Shown one piece after another: positions 25,174 to 33,647 of a stretch of DNA of 33,700 bases. Source of the DNA: Albidovulum sediminicola (lineage in GTDB: Bacteria; Pseudomonadota; Alphaproteobacteria; Rhodobacterales; Rhodobacteraceae); NCBI RefSeq assembly GCF_025751575.1, contig NZ_JAOWLA010000024.1, forward strand, positions 1 to 33,700, in the 5' to 3' direction. Each line of letters starts with the position of its first letter. Within the stretch, counting starts at the first letter, position 1. The notes under the pieces were generated by a model. It saw only the letters and a program-made list of their open reading frames with translations. It did not search any database and was not told the origin of the DNA. Position numbers and translations under genes: made by a program.

Positions 25174-27144
25174 TTGGTCGAGAAGACGGCGACGGACGCT
25201 GCCTTGCAGTCCATTCCGGCTTTGCTGGCGCGAAATGCCGCGAAATGGGGGGCGATGCCCGCCTACCGCGAGAAGGAATTCGGCATCTGGCAAAGCTGGA
25301 CATGGTCCGAAACGGCGGACGAGGTCCGTGCCATCGCGCTTGGCTTCCTGACGCTCGGACTTGAGCGCGGCGACCATGTCGCCATCATCGGGCGCAATCG
25401 CCCGGCGCTTTACTGGTCCATGATGGCCGCGCAGATGTGCGGCGCGGTGCCGGTTCCGCTTTATCAGGACGCCGTCGCCGAAGAGATGGCCTATGTCCTG
25501 GACCATTGCGGCGCGCGCTTCGTGGTCTGCGGCGATCAGGAACAGGTCGACAAGGTGCTGGAGGTCCAGGACCGGCTGCCGAACATCCACCAGATTGCCT
25601 ATCTCGACCGGCGCGGGATGCGAAAATACGACCATTCGCAGATGAACGCGCTGGCCGATGTCGCGGCCGAGGGCCGCGCGGCCCATCAGCGCGTCGGGGC
25701 CGAGCTTGACAAACGGATCGCCGAACTGACCTTCGACCATCCCTGCGTGATGCTCTATACCTCGGGGACGACGGGCAAGCCGAAGGGCGTGGTGCTGTCG
25801 AACCGCAACATCATCATGACCTCGAAGAACTCGGCCGAGTTCGACCATCTGCGCCAGACGGACGAGGTCCTGGCCTATCTGCCGATGGCCTGGGTCGGCG
25901 ACTTCATCTTTTCGATCGGGCAGGCGCTGTGGACGGGCTTCACGGTGAACTGCCCCGAGAACGCCTCCACCATGATGAACGACCTTCGCGAGATCGGGCC
26001 CACCTATTTCTTCGCGCCGCCGCGCGTCTTCGAAGGCCAGCTGACCAATGTCATGATCCGGATGGAGGACGCAGGCAAGCTGAAGAAGCGGATGTTCGAC
26101 CATTACATGGCGCTTGCCCGCCGGGTTGGCCCGGCGATCCTGGACGGCAAGCCCGTCTCGGCGATGGACCGGCTGCGTTACCGCCTGGGTGACATCTTCG
26201 TCTACGGGCCGCTGAAGAACACGCTGGGCTATTCCCGCATCCGCGTGGGCTATACCGCGGGCGAGGCCATCGGGCCTGAGATCTTCGATTTCTACCGCTC
26301 GCTCGGCATCAACCTGAAGCAGCTTTACGGGCAGACCGAGGCCTCGGTCTTCATCACCCAGCAGCCCGACGGGCAGGTGCGTTCGGACACGGTGGGCGTG
26401 CCCTCGCCCGGCGTCGAGGTCCGGATCGCGGACAACGGAGAGGTCTTCTACCGCTCCCCCGGCACCTTCGTTGAATATTACAAGAACGCGGAATCGACCG
26501 CCTCGACCAAGGACGCCGAAGGCTGGGTCGCAACGGGCGACGCGGGCTTCTTCGAGGAAGACACCGGCCACCTGCGCATCATCGACCGCGCCAAGGACGT
26601 GGGCAAGATGGCGGACGGTCGGCTGTTCGCGCCCAAATACGTGGAAAACAAGCTGAAGTTCTACCCCAACATCCTTGAGGCGGTGGTCTTCGGCGCGGGG
26701 CGCGAGATGTGCACCGCCTTCATCAACATCGACCTGACCGCCGTCGGGAACTGGGCCGAGCGCAACAACATCGCCTATTCCTCCTACCAGGAACTTGCCG
26801 CCCATCCCAAGGTCTACGAGATGATCCAAGGTCATGTGGAGGAGGTGAACCGCTCGGTCGCGGCCGACCCGATGCTGTCGGGCTGCCAGATCCACCGCTT
26901 CCTGATCCTGCACAAGGAACTCGATGCCGATGATGGCGAGCTGACCCGCACCCGCAAGGTTCGCCGCAACATCATCGCCGAGAAGTTCGCCGACCTGATC
27001 GACGCGCTCTATGCCGGCAAGGACCAGATCTACACCGAGACCGAAGTGACCTACGAGGACGGCCGCAAGGGCTCCATCAAGGCGACGCTGACGCTGCGTG
27101 ACGCGGCGGTCGTGGACGGCCAGAAGAGGATGGCGGCGGAATGA
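25174..27144 (+). CDS. Long-chain-type acyl-CoA synthetase (AMP-binding)
   Basis: A 656-residue adenylate-forming enzyme. The P-loop YTSGTTGKPKG is at about 195-205, followed by YLPMAWVGDF, YGQTEAS, the hinge region ATGDAGFFEEDTGHLRIIDRAKD, and a C-terminal KVRRN lysine context. It should activate a carboxylic acid to its CoA thioester, via the acyl-adenylate, in the cytosol. A TTG start at 25174 is preferred because GGGAGGAGGA lies just before it; a GTG eight codons upstream (25150) has no Shine-Dalgarno. Its stop overlaps livG by 4 nt, so the enzyme is tied to the importer. Chain length and substrate are not determinable; large inserts resemble FadD15/long-chain synthetases. Confidence 0.92.
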   Translation: MVEKTATDAALQSIPALLARNAAKWGAMPAYREKEFGIWQSWTWSETADEVRAIALGFLTLGLERGDHVAIIGRNRPALYWSMMAAQMCGAVPVPLYQDAVAEEMAYVLDHCGARFVVCGDQEQVDKVLEVQDRLPNIHQIAYLDRRGMRKYDHSQMNALADVAAEGRAAHQRVGAELDKRIAELTFDHPCVMLYTSGTTGKPKGVVLSNRNIIMTSKNSAEFDHLRQTDEVLAYLPMAWVGDFIFSIGQALWTGFTVNCPENASTMMNDLREIGPTYFFAPPRVFEGQLTNVMIRMEDAGKLKKRMFDHYMALARRVGPAILDGKPVSAMDRLRYRLGDIFVYGPLKNTLGYSRIRVGYTAGEAIGPEIFDFYRSLGINLKQLYGQTEASVFITQQPDGQVRSDTVGVPSPGVEVRIADNGEVFYRSPGTFVEYYKNAESTASTKDAEGWVATGDAGFFEEDTGHLRIIDRAKDVGKMADGRLFAPKYVENKLKFYPNILEAVVFGAGREMCTAFINIDLTAVGNWAERNNIAYSSYQELAAHPKVYEMIQGHVEEVNRSVAADPMLSGCQIHRFLILHKELDADDGELTRTRKVRRNIIAEKFADLIDALYAGKDQIYTETEVTYEDGRKGSIKATLTLRDAAVVDGQKRMAAE

Positions 27145-27962
27145 ACCAGATGAACCCCGAAGGCTACACCACCGCCGACGGCCGCAAGATCGGCCCGGTG
27201 CTGATGGAGATGAAGAACATCACGCTGCGCTTTGGCGGCGTGAAGGCGATCACCGATATCTCCTTCGACATCCGCGAGGGGGAGATCCGCGCGATCATCG
27301 GGCCGAACGGCGCGGGCAAGTCCTCGATGCTGAACGTCATCTCGGGCTTCTATGTGCCCCAGGAGGGTGAGGTCTGGTTCAAGGGCTACAAGCGCGGGCC
27401 GATGAAGCCCTATCAGGTCGCGCGCCTGGGCATCGCGCGGACCTTCCAGAACATCGCGCTTTTCGACGGGATGAGCGTTCTGGACAACATCATGACCGGG
27501 CGGCTCACCCTGATGAATTCGGGGCTCATGGCCCAGGCGATGTGGTGGGGCACGGCCGAGAAGGAAGAAACCGCGCACCGCGAGAAGGTCGAGAAGATCA
27601 TCGACTTCCTGGAAATCCAGGCGATCCGGAAGACGCCCGTGGGCCGTCTGCCCTACGGGTTGAAGAAGCGGGTGGAACTGGCGCGCGCGCTGGCGGCGGA
27701 ACCGAAGCTCTTGCTGCTGGACGAACCCATGGCGGGCATGAACGTCGAGGAGAAGGAGGACATGTGCCGCTTCATCCTCGACGTGAACGATGAATTCGGC
27801 ACCACGATCGCGCTGATCGAACACGACATGGGCGTGGTCATGGACCTGTCCGACCGGGTCGTGGTCATGGATTACGGCAAGAAGATCGGCGACGGCACCC
27901 CCGACGAGGTCCGCAACAACCCCGACGTGATCAACGCCTACCTGGGGGTGTCGCATGACTGA
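27141..27962 (+). CDS. livG: LIV/HAAT-family ABC transporter ATP-binding protein (LivG-like)
   Basis: A 273-residue ABC ATPase. The Walker A GPNGAGKS is at 54-61, the Q-loop region is ARTFQNIALF, the signature position reads LPYGLKKRVELARAL, Walker B is LLLLDEPMAGM, and the switch histidine is in LIEHDMGVVM. The sequence VYLG-like INAYLGVSHD ends the protein, as in LivG/BraF. It energises uptake with the permeases and the second ATPase encoded downstream. It overlaps the acyl-CoA synthetase by 4 nt. The gene name reflects family, not proven substrate. Confidence 0.93.
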   Translation: MNQMNPEGYTTADGRKIGPVLMEMKNITLRFGGVKAITDISFDIREGEIRAIIGPNGAGKSSMLNVISGFYVPQEGEVWFKGYKRGPMKPYQVARLGIARTFQNIALFDGMSVLDNIMTGRLTLMNSGLMAQAMWWGTAEKEETAHREKVEKIIDFLEIQAIRKTPVGRLPYGLKKRVELARALAAEPKLLLLDEPMAGMNVEEKEDMCRFILDVNDEFGTTIALIEHDMGVVMDLSDRVVVMDYGKKIGDGTPDEVRNNPDVINAYLGVSHD

Positions 27963-28014
27963 GGCACACGCACCGCACAACGCCGGCACCAAAGCGGAGG
28001 CCCACCATGCCTGA
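27955..28014 (+). CDS. Possible 19-codon ORF bridging livG and livH
   Basis: ATG at 27955 opens inside the end of livG, and TGA at 28012-28014 closes inside the start of livH. It overlaps each neighbour by 8 nt (ATGACTGA and ATGCCTGA), and encodes MTEAHAPHNAGTKAEAHHA. GGGGGTG a few bases upstream could serve as a ribosome site. It would keep ribosomes moving through the gap and couple translation. No homology is recognised and it may be fortuitous; livH has its own GCGGAGG site. Confidence 0.3.
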   Translation: MTEAHAPHNAGTKAEAHHA

Positions 28015-28993
28015 CCAGCTTCTCTACGCAATCGAGGCGGGGCTGAACGGCCTCATGGCCGGGGTCCTTTATGCGCTCGTGGCGCTGGGCTTCGTCCTGA
28101 TCTTCAAGGCGTCCGGCATCTTCAACTATGCGCAGGGCGTGTTGGCGCTTTTCGCCGCGCTGACCCTTGTGGGGTTCCAGAATGGCCAGATCCCCTTCGC
28201 GCATCTGCTCAATGCGATCTTCGGTACTGACCTGCACGAATTCGGCTGGCACTTGCCCGCCATCGTCGCGATCGTGCTGGCGGGCGGCGTCATGGTGCTT
28301 CTGGCCATCGTCATCGAGCGCTACGTGCTCAAGCACCTGGTCAACCAGGCGCCGATCATCCTCTTCATGGCGACGATCGGCATGGCCTATTTCCTCGAAG
28401 GGCTGGGCGACATCATGTGGGGCGCCGACATCAAGAAGCTGGATGTCGGCCTGCCGCAGGGCATCAACGAGACCATCGACTCGGTCACCTACAACGCCTT
28501 CGGCTACGGTTTCTTCATCGACAACCTCGATATCGTGGCCTCGGTCGTGGCGGCGGCTCTGGTGATCTCGCTTACGATCTTCAGCCAGTACTCCAAGCAG
28601 GGCCGGGCGCTGCGCGCGGTCGCCGACGATCACCAGGCGGCGCTTTCGGTCGGCATTTCGCTGCGCTTCATCTGGGTGCTGGTCTGGTCGATCGCGGGCT
28701 TCGTGGCCCTGGTCGCGGGGATCATGTGGGGCTCGAAGTCGGGGGTTCAGTTCTCGCTTTCGCTCATCGCGCTCAAAGCGCTGCCGGTCCTGATGCTGGG
28801 CGGCTTCACCTCGATCCCCGGCGCCATCGTCGGCGGCCTGATCATCGGCATGGGCGAGAAGCTTTTCGAGTTCTTCGTTGGCCCGATGATCGGCGGCGCG
28901 ACCGAGAACTGGTTCGCCTACGTCCTGGCGCTGCTGTTCCTCGTCTTCCGGCCGCAGGGCCTGTTCGGCGAAAAGATCATCGAGAGGGTTTGA
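28007..28993 (+). CDS. livH: LIV/HAAT-family ABC transporter permease (LivH-like)
   Basis: A 328-residue integral inner-membrane protein with about eight hydrophobic segments. The start AIEAGLNGLMAGVLYALVALGFVLIFKASGIFNYAQG is typical of LivH/BraD permeases, and RALRAVADDHQAALSVGI marks the cytoplasmic EAA-like loop that contacts the ATPase. It forms the channel together with LivM. A GCGGAGG Shine-Dalgarno is 6-7 bases before the ATG. The livM start follows 3 bases after its stop. Confidence 0.94.
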   Translation: MPDQLLYAIEAGLNGLMAGVLYALVALGFVLIFKASGIFNYAQGVLALFAALTLVGFQNGQIPFAHLLNAIFGTDLHEFGWHLPAIVAIVLAGGVMVLLAIVIERYVLKHLVNQAPIILFMATIGMAYFLEGLGDIMWGADIKKLDVGLPQGINETIDSVTYNAFGYGFFIDNLDIVASVVAAALVISLTIFSQYSKQGRALRAVADDHQAALSVGISLRFIWVLVWSIAGFVALVAGIMWGSKSGVQFSLSLIALKALPVLMLGGFTSIPGAIVGGLIIGMGEKLFEFFVGPMIGGATENWFAYVLALLFLVFRPQGLFGEKIIERV

Positions 28994-28996
28994 CGC

Positions 28997-30073
28997 ATGT
29001 TCTACCGTGAGGCCGGCGACTTCAAGACAAGCTACGCCGACGACAGCCAGACCTTCCCGATCCGCTTCGACCGGCTGCGCTATTACGCCGTGATCGCGGT
29101 CGCCTTCGGCATCGTCCCCTTCGTCATCAACGACTACTGGGCGAACGCGGTTTTCGTGCCCTTCCTGATCTATGCGATCGCGGCGCTGGGCCTGAACATC
29201 CTGACCGGCTATTGCGGGCAGGTGTCGCTCGGCACCGGGGGCTTCATGGCGGTCGGGGCCTATGCCTGCTACAAGCTGATGACGGCCTTCCCGGAGGTCT
29301 CGATCCTGATCCATGTGCTGCTGGCCGGTGGCGTGACCGCCGTGGTGGGTGTGCTGTTCGGTCTGCCGTCGCTCAGGATCAAGGGGTTCTACCTCGCGGT
29401 GGCGACGCTGGCCGCGCAGTTCTTCCTCGTCTGGCTCTTCAACAAGGTGCCGTGGTTTTACAACTACTCCGCCTCTGGCCAGATCTCGGCGCCCGAACGC
29501 ACGATCCTCGGCCAGGCGGTCACGGGGGCGAACACGACGGCCTCTGCCAAGTATCTCTTCTGCCTGATCATCCTCTTCGCGCTTGCCTGGCTCGCGCGGA
29601 ACCTGACGCGCGGCACCGTGGGGCGCAAGTGGATGGCGATCCGCGACATGGACATCGCCGCCGAGATCATCGGGGTGAACCCGCTGACGACCAAGCTCTC
29701 GGCCTTCGCGATCTCGTCCTTCTACATCGGGGTGGCCGGCGCGCTCTTCTTCGCGGTCTATCTTGGCGCGGCCGAGGTGGGGGAGGCCTTTGGCATTCAG
29801 AAATCGTTCCTGATCCTCTTCATGATCATCATCGGGGGCCTGGGCTCGATCTTCGGCAGCTTCGCGGGTGCGGCCTTCATGGTTCTGCTGCCGGTCCTTC
29901 TGAAGAACGTCCTTGTCGGCCAACTGGGCTGGGCGACCGACCTTGCCGCACATGTCGAACTGATGATCGTTGGCGCGCTGATCGTGATCTTCCTCATCGC
30001 CGAGCCGCACGGCATGGCGCAGCTCTGGCGGCTCGCGAAAGAGAAACTCCGGCTTTGGCCCTTCCCGCACTGA
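28997..30073 (+). CDS. livM: LIV/HAAT-family ABC transporter permease (LivM-like)
   Basis: A 358-residue integral inner-membrane protein, the second permease of the importer. It has the family core IYAIAALGLNILTGYCGQVSLG, the LRIKGFYLAVATLAAQF segment and the WMAIRDMDIAAEIIGVNPLTTKL loop for coupling to the ATPase, then GGLGSIFGSFAGAAF. About ten hydrophobic segments are visible. It starts 3 bases after livH. A 70-base gap with a hairpin separates it from the binding-protein gene. Confidence 0.94.
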   Translation: MFYREAGDFKTSYADDSQTFPIRFDRLRYYAVIAVAFGIVPFVINDYWANAVFVPFLIYAIAALGLNILTGYCGQVSLGTGGFMAVGAYACYKLMTAFPEVSILIHVLLAGGVTAVVGVLFGLPSLRIKGFYLAVATLAAQFFLVWLFNKVPWFYNYSASGQISAPERTILGQAVTGANTTASAKYLFCLIILFALAWLARNLTRGTVGRKWMAIRDMDIAAEIIGVNPLTTKLSAFAISSFYIGVAGALFFAVYLGAAEVGEAFGIQKSFLILFMIIIGGLGSIFGSFAGAAFMVLLPVLLKNVLVGQLGWATDLAAHVELMIVGALIVIFLIAEPHGMAQLWRLAKEKLRLWPFPH

Positions 30074-30093
30074 GGGGCCGCCCAACCACAAGA

Positions 30094-30107
30094 CCGGCAG
30101 GAGCCGG
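30094..30107 (+). other. Small hairpin between livM and the binding-protein gene
   Basis: CCGGC-AGGA-GCCGG forms a 5-bp stem with a tetraloop in the 70-base gap. It may be an mRNA processing or stabilising element at the 5' side of the binding-protein transcript. Weak on its own; notable because a stronger hairpin follows the same gene. Confidence 0.35.
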
Positions 30108-30143
30108 CTGACCGAAACGCTTAACCCCTGGGAGGAGACCCAA

Positions 30144-31424
30144 ATGAAGAAGACCCTGACCGCGATTGCCCTGGCCATGGCTGCGGCCACGCCGGCGATG
30201 GCAGAGCTGGTGGTGCCGAACCTGTCCTACCGGACCGGCCCCTACGCGCCGGGCGGCATTCCCTATGCCGACGGTTTCAACGACTATTTCACGCTTTTGA
30301 ACGAACGTGACGGCGGTATCGGTGGCGAAAAGGTCGCAAACCCGGAATGCGAGACCGCCTACAATACCGAGAAGGGCGTGGAGTGCTACGAGGCTACCAA
30401 AGGTTCAGGTGCGCTCGTCTATAACCCGCTCTCGACCGGGATCACCTACCAGCTGATCCCGAAGGTCACTGCCGATGGCATCCCGCTTTACACGCCGGGC
30501 TACGGCCGCACCTCGGCGGCCAACGGCAAGGTCTTCTCCAATGTCTTCAACTACCCGGCCAACTATTGGGACGGCGCGTCGGTCGCGATCACGCATCTTC
30601 TGTCTGAAAATGGCGGCGACCTGTCGGGCAAGAAGATCGCGCTGGTCTACCACAACTCCGCCTATGGCAAGGAGCCGATCCGCACGCTTCAGGAGCTGTC
30701 CAAGAAGCACGGCTTCGAACTGGTCGAGATCCCGGTTGACCACCCCGGCCAGGAACAGAAGTCCCAGTGGCTGCAGATCCGCCGTGACAAGCCCGACTAC
30801 GTCCTGATGTGGGGCTGGGGCGTGATGAACGCCGTCGCCATCCAGGAAGCCGCGAACATCCGCTACCCGATGGAGAACTTCATCGGCGTCTGGTGGTCGG
30901 GTTCTGAGAATGACGTTCTGCCCGTCGGAGACGGCGCCAACGGCTACAAGTCGCTCGCCATGCACGGCACCGGGATGGACTATCCCGTTTACGCCGACCT
31001 CAAGCAGTATGTCTATGACGCGGGCAAGGCCTCAGGCGCTGGCGACCAGGTGGGCTCGGTGCTCTACTCGCGCGGCATGTACGCTGCGCTGGTCATCTCC
31101 GAGGCGATCCGCAAGGCGCAGGAACTGGCCGGCACCTCGGCAGTCAACGCAGCGCAGGTGCGTGACGGTTTCGAGGCGCTTGAAATCACCCAAGACCGGA
31201 TGACCGAGCTTGGCCTGCCCAATTTCGGCCAGGCCTTTGCATCCTCGTGCGAGGATCACGGCGGTCCTGGCAATGCGATGATCCAGCAGTGGGATGCCGC
31301 CGCCAAGAAGTGGAACCTGATCACGGACTTCATCGCGCCCGATGACGAAGTGCTGACGCCGCTCGTCATGGAGGACTCGGCCGCCTACGCCGCCGAGAAC
31401 AACATCGCGGAACGCTGCAACTAA
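30144..31424 (+). CDS. Periplasmic substrate-binding protein of the LIV/HAAT-type importer
   Basis: A 426-residue exported protein with signal peptide MKKTLTAIALAMAAATPAMA and likely cleavage before ELVVPN. It belongs to the periplasmic-binding-protein type 1 (Peripla_BP_6/LivK) family: YADGFNDYFTLLNERDGGIGG near the start, then KKIALVYHNSAYGKEPI in the second lobe. It is longer than classical LivK (about 370 residues) and has several cysteines (in NPECETAYN, GVECYEA, SSCEDHGG and ERCN), suggesting disulfides in the periplasm. A very strong GGGAGGAG Shine-Dalgarno lies 6 bases before ATG, fitting high expression. The neighbouring CoA ligases suggest an organic acid ligand; unproven. Confidence 0.93.
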   Translation: MKKTLTAIALAMAAATPAMAELVVPNLSYRTGPYAPGGIPYADGFNDYFTLLNERDGGIGGEKVANPECETAYNTEKGVECYEATKGSGALVYNPLSTGITYQLIPKVTADGIPLYTPGYGRTSAANGKVFSNVFNYPANYWDGASVAITHLLSENGGDLSGKKIALVYHNSAYGKEPIRTLQELSKKHGFELVEIPVDHPGQEQKSQWLQIRRDKPDYVLMWGWGVMNAVAIQEAANIRYPMENFIGVWWSGSENDVLPVGDGANGYKSLAMHGTGMDYPVYADLKQYVYDAGKASGAGDQVGSVLYSRGMYAALVISEAIRKAQELAGTSAVNAAQVRDGFEALEITQDRMTELGLPNFGQAFASSCEDHGGPGNAMIQQWDAAAKKWNLITDFIAPDDEVLTPLVMEDSAAYAAENNIAERCN

Positions 31425-31438
31425 GCGGCCTGACACCC

Positions 31439-31465
31439 GCCCCCGGCCCGTTCAGGGCCGGGGGC
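31439..31465 (+). other. Strong hairpin after the binding-protein gene
   Basis: GCCCCCGGCCC and GGGCCGGGGGC form a perfect 11-bp GC stem with a 5-nt loop (GTTCA), 14 bases after the stop codon. No T-run follows, so it is more likely an mRNA 3'-end stabiliser or partial terminator that raises binding-protein output over livF and the downstream ligase-like gene. Confidence 0.65.
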
Positions 31466-31494
31466 ATCCGGAAAACTCAACGACGGGGCACCCC

Positions 31495-32310
31495 ATGCTC
31501 GACGCCGCCAAGACCGACGCGCTGCTTGAGGTCAACAACATCGAGGTGATCTACAATCACGTGATCCTCGTCCTGAAGGGCGTCAGCCTTTCGGTGCCCA
31601 AGGGCGGCATCACCGCGCTTCTGGGCGGCAACGGCGCGGGCAAGACCACCACGCTGAAGGCCATTTCGAACCTGCTGCATTCCGAACGCGGCGAGGTGAC
31701 CAAGGGCTCCATCGTCTACCGTGGCGAGCGCGTGCAGGACATGAGCCCTGCGGACCTGGTGAAGAAGGGCGTGATCCAGGTGATGGAGGGCCGCCACTGC
31801 TTCGGCCATCTCACCGTGGAAGACAACCTGCTGACCGGCGCCTATACGCGCAGCGACCGCGAAGTCGCGAAGGACCTGGAGATGGTCTACCACTACTTCC
31901 CGCGGCTGAAGGAGCGGCGGAAAAGCCAGGCGGGCTACACCTCTGGCGGTGAGCAGCAGATGGTCGCGATCGGCCGCGCGCTGATGAGCCGGCCCGAGAC
32001 GATCCTGCTCGACGAACCCTCCATGGGCCTCGCGCCCCAGCTTGTCGAACAGATCTTCGAGATCGTGAAGGCCGTGAATGAGAAGGAGGGCGTAACCTTC
32101 CTTCTGGCCGAGCAGAACACCAACGTCGCCCTGCGCTACGCCCATTACGGTTATATCCTGGAAAGCGGGCGCGTGGTGATGGACGGCCCCGCAAAGGACC
32201 TCCGGGAAAACCCGGACGTGAAGGAATTCTACCTCGGCATGTCGGACAAGGGACGCAAGAGCTTCCGCGACGTGCGCAGTTATCGCCGGCGCAAGCGCTG
32301 GCTGGCCTGA
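31495..32310 (+). CDS. livF: LIV/HAAT-family ABC transporter ATP-binding protein (LivF-like)
   Basis: A 271-residue ABC ATPase, the second nucleotide-binding subunit of the importer. Walker A GGNGAGKTT is at 44-52, the Q-loop region is VIQVMEGRHCFGHLTVEDNL, the signature is YTSGGEQQMVAIGRAL, Walker B is ILLDEPSMGLAP, and the switch region is LAEQNTNVALRYAHYGYILESG. A basic C-terminal tail (FRDVRSYRRRKRWLA) extends beyond the usual LivF end (EFYLG). It is separated from livG by the permease and binding-protein genes. Confidence 0.94.
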   Translation: MLDAAKTDALLEVNNIEVIYNHVILVLKGVSLSVPKGGITALLGGNGAGKTTTLKAISNLLHSERGEVTKGSIVYRGERVQDMSPADLVKKGVIQVMEGRHCFGHLTVEDNLLTGAYTRSDREVAKDLEMVYHYFPRLKERRKSQAGYTSGGEQQMVAIGRALMSRPETILLDEPSMGLAPQLVEQIFEIVKAVNEKEGVTFLLAEQNTNVALRYAHYGYILESGRVVMDGPAKDLRENPDVKEFYLGMSDKGRKSFRDVRSYRRRKRWLA

Positions 32311-32389
32311 CAAGGCACCAACCCGCGACAAGGACAGCGATCCCCCACACACGGTGCGGGGAAGGGAGGGGGGCGACCCCAAGGATGAC

Positions 32390-33559
32390 ATGAGCCATTA
32401 CGACAGCCTTGAAACCCGGTCGTCAGACAAACGCGCGGCAGCCCAGCAGGAGGCGCTGAACGCCCAGTTGCGGCGCCTGGGCCTTGACCCCGTGGATGGG
32501 CTTGGGGCGCTGTCGGGCCTGCCGGTGCTGCGCAAGTCCGAGCTTGGCCAGCGCCAGAAGGACACCCCGCCCTTCGGCGGCATTCCGGTTTCGAACCTCG
32601 CCCATGTCTTCCAGTCGCCGGGTCCGATCTACGAACCGGGCGGGGTCAGTCATGACTGGTGGCGCATGGGCCGCTTCCTCCACGCCGCGGGGGTGGGCAA
32701 GGGTGACATCGTCCATAACTGCTTCGGCTACCACCTGACGCCCGCCGGAATGATCTTCGAGAACGGTGCACGGGCCGTGGGGGCGGCGGTGCTGCCTGCG
32801 GGCACGGGCCAGACCGACTTGCAGGTGCGCGCCGCGGCCGACATCGGGACGACTGCCTATGCCGGGACGCCCGACTACCTGAAGGTCATCCTCGACAAGG
32901 CCGAGGAGATGGGCGAACGGCTGAAGATCACCAAGGCCGCCGTCGGGGGCGGTGCGCTTTTCCCCAGCCTGCGCAAGGAATATGCCGAGCGGGGCATCTC
33001 TTGCCTGCAATGCTACGCCACGGCCGATCTTGGCAACATCGCCTACGAAAGCCCGGCGATGGAAGGCATGATCGTCGATGAGGGCGTGATCGTCGAAATC
33101 GTCCGTCCCGGCACCGGCGACCCGGTCCCGGAGGGCGAGGTGGGCGAAGTCGTGGTCACCACGCTCAACCCCGACTATCCATTGATCCGATTTGCCACGG
33201 GCGATCTTTCGGCGGTTCTGTCCGGGGAAAGCCCCTGCGGACGGACCAACCTGCGCATCAAGGGCTGGATGGGCCGCGCCGATCAGACCGCCAAGATCAA
33301 GGGGATGTTCGTGCGCCCCGAACAGGTCGCGGCCTTCGTCGCCCGCCACGCCGAGATTACCCGCGCGCGGGTCATCGCGACGCGCGAGGGCGAGATGGAC
33401 GTGATGACGGTCCGCATTGAAGCACCCCAGGGCGCCGGCGCCGGCTACGAGGATTCGATCGTGGAGGCCCTGAAACTGAAGGGCCGGATCGAGATCGTGC
33501 CGCCGGGCAGCCTGCCGAACGACGGCAAGGTCATCGACGATCAGCGCGTCTACGACTGA
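32390..33559 (+). CDS. Phenylacetate-CoA ligase-like adenylate-forming protein lacking the P-loop
   Basis: A 389-residue PaaK-family homologue. Family landmarks are present: the SGLPVLRKSEL segment, NCFGYHLTPAG at about 110-120 (PaaK has NAYGYGLFTGG there), AVGAAVLPAGTGQT, CYATADLG at 208-215, YPLIRFATGDLS, IKGMFVRPEQV, and a C-terminal GKVIDDQR with Lys380. However, the phosphate-binding motif SSGTTGKP is replaced by QSPGPIYEPG (about 75-84), and the protein is some 40-50 residues shorter than PaaK. The frame is intact, so it is not an obvious pseudogene. AAGGA lies 5 bases before the ATG. As the last gene of the importer operon it may bind or activate the imported acid; activity is uncertain. 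Confidence 0.85.
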   Translation: MSHYDSLETRSSDKRAAAQQEALNAQLRRLGLDPVDGLGALSGLPVLRKSELGQRQKDTPPFGGIPVSNLAHVFQSPGPIYEPGGVSHDWWRMGRFLHAAGVGKGDIVHNCFGYHLTPAGMIFENGARAVGAAVLPAGTGQTDLQVRAAADIGTTAYAGTPDYLKVILDKAEEMGERLKITKAAVGGGALFPSLRKEYAERGISCLQCYATADLGNIAYESPAMEGMIVDEGVIVEIVRPGTGDPVPEGEVGEVVVTTLNPDYPLIRFATGDLSAVLSGESPCGRTNLRIKGWMGRADQTAKIKGMFVRPEQVAAFVARHAEITRARVIATREGEMDVMTVRIEAPQGAGAGYEDSIVEALKLKGRIEIVPPGSLPNDGKVIDDQRVYD

Positions 33560-33647
33560 GGGGCGAACCTTGGCTGACCTGCCACTGGTCTTTCATCCAG
33601 CCACGACCGGAGCCCGGTGGTTATTTACGCCTATTGGCGCGGGTTGA

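Noticed and set aside
25083-25364. Alternative plus-strand frame at the start of the acyl-CoA synthetase
   Set aside because: It is out of frame with the AMP-binding motifs and shows no recognisable sequence.
27938-30190. 750-codon minus-strand frame opposite the permease genes, rich in Asp, Glu, Arg and His
   Set aside because: The charged composition is the reverse-complement image of hydrophobic permease codons; the sense strand has clear LivH and LivM motifs.
33570-33644. Short TTG-initiated frame after the last CDS
   Set aside because: About 24 codons, no clear ribosome site, no recognisable homology, followed by a hairpin; too weak to call.
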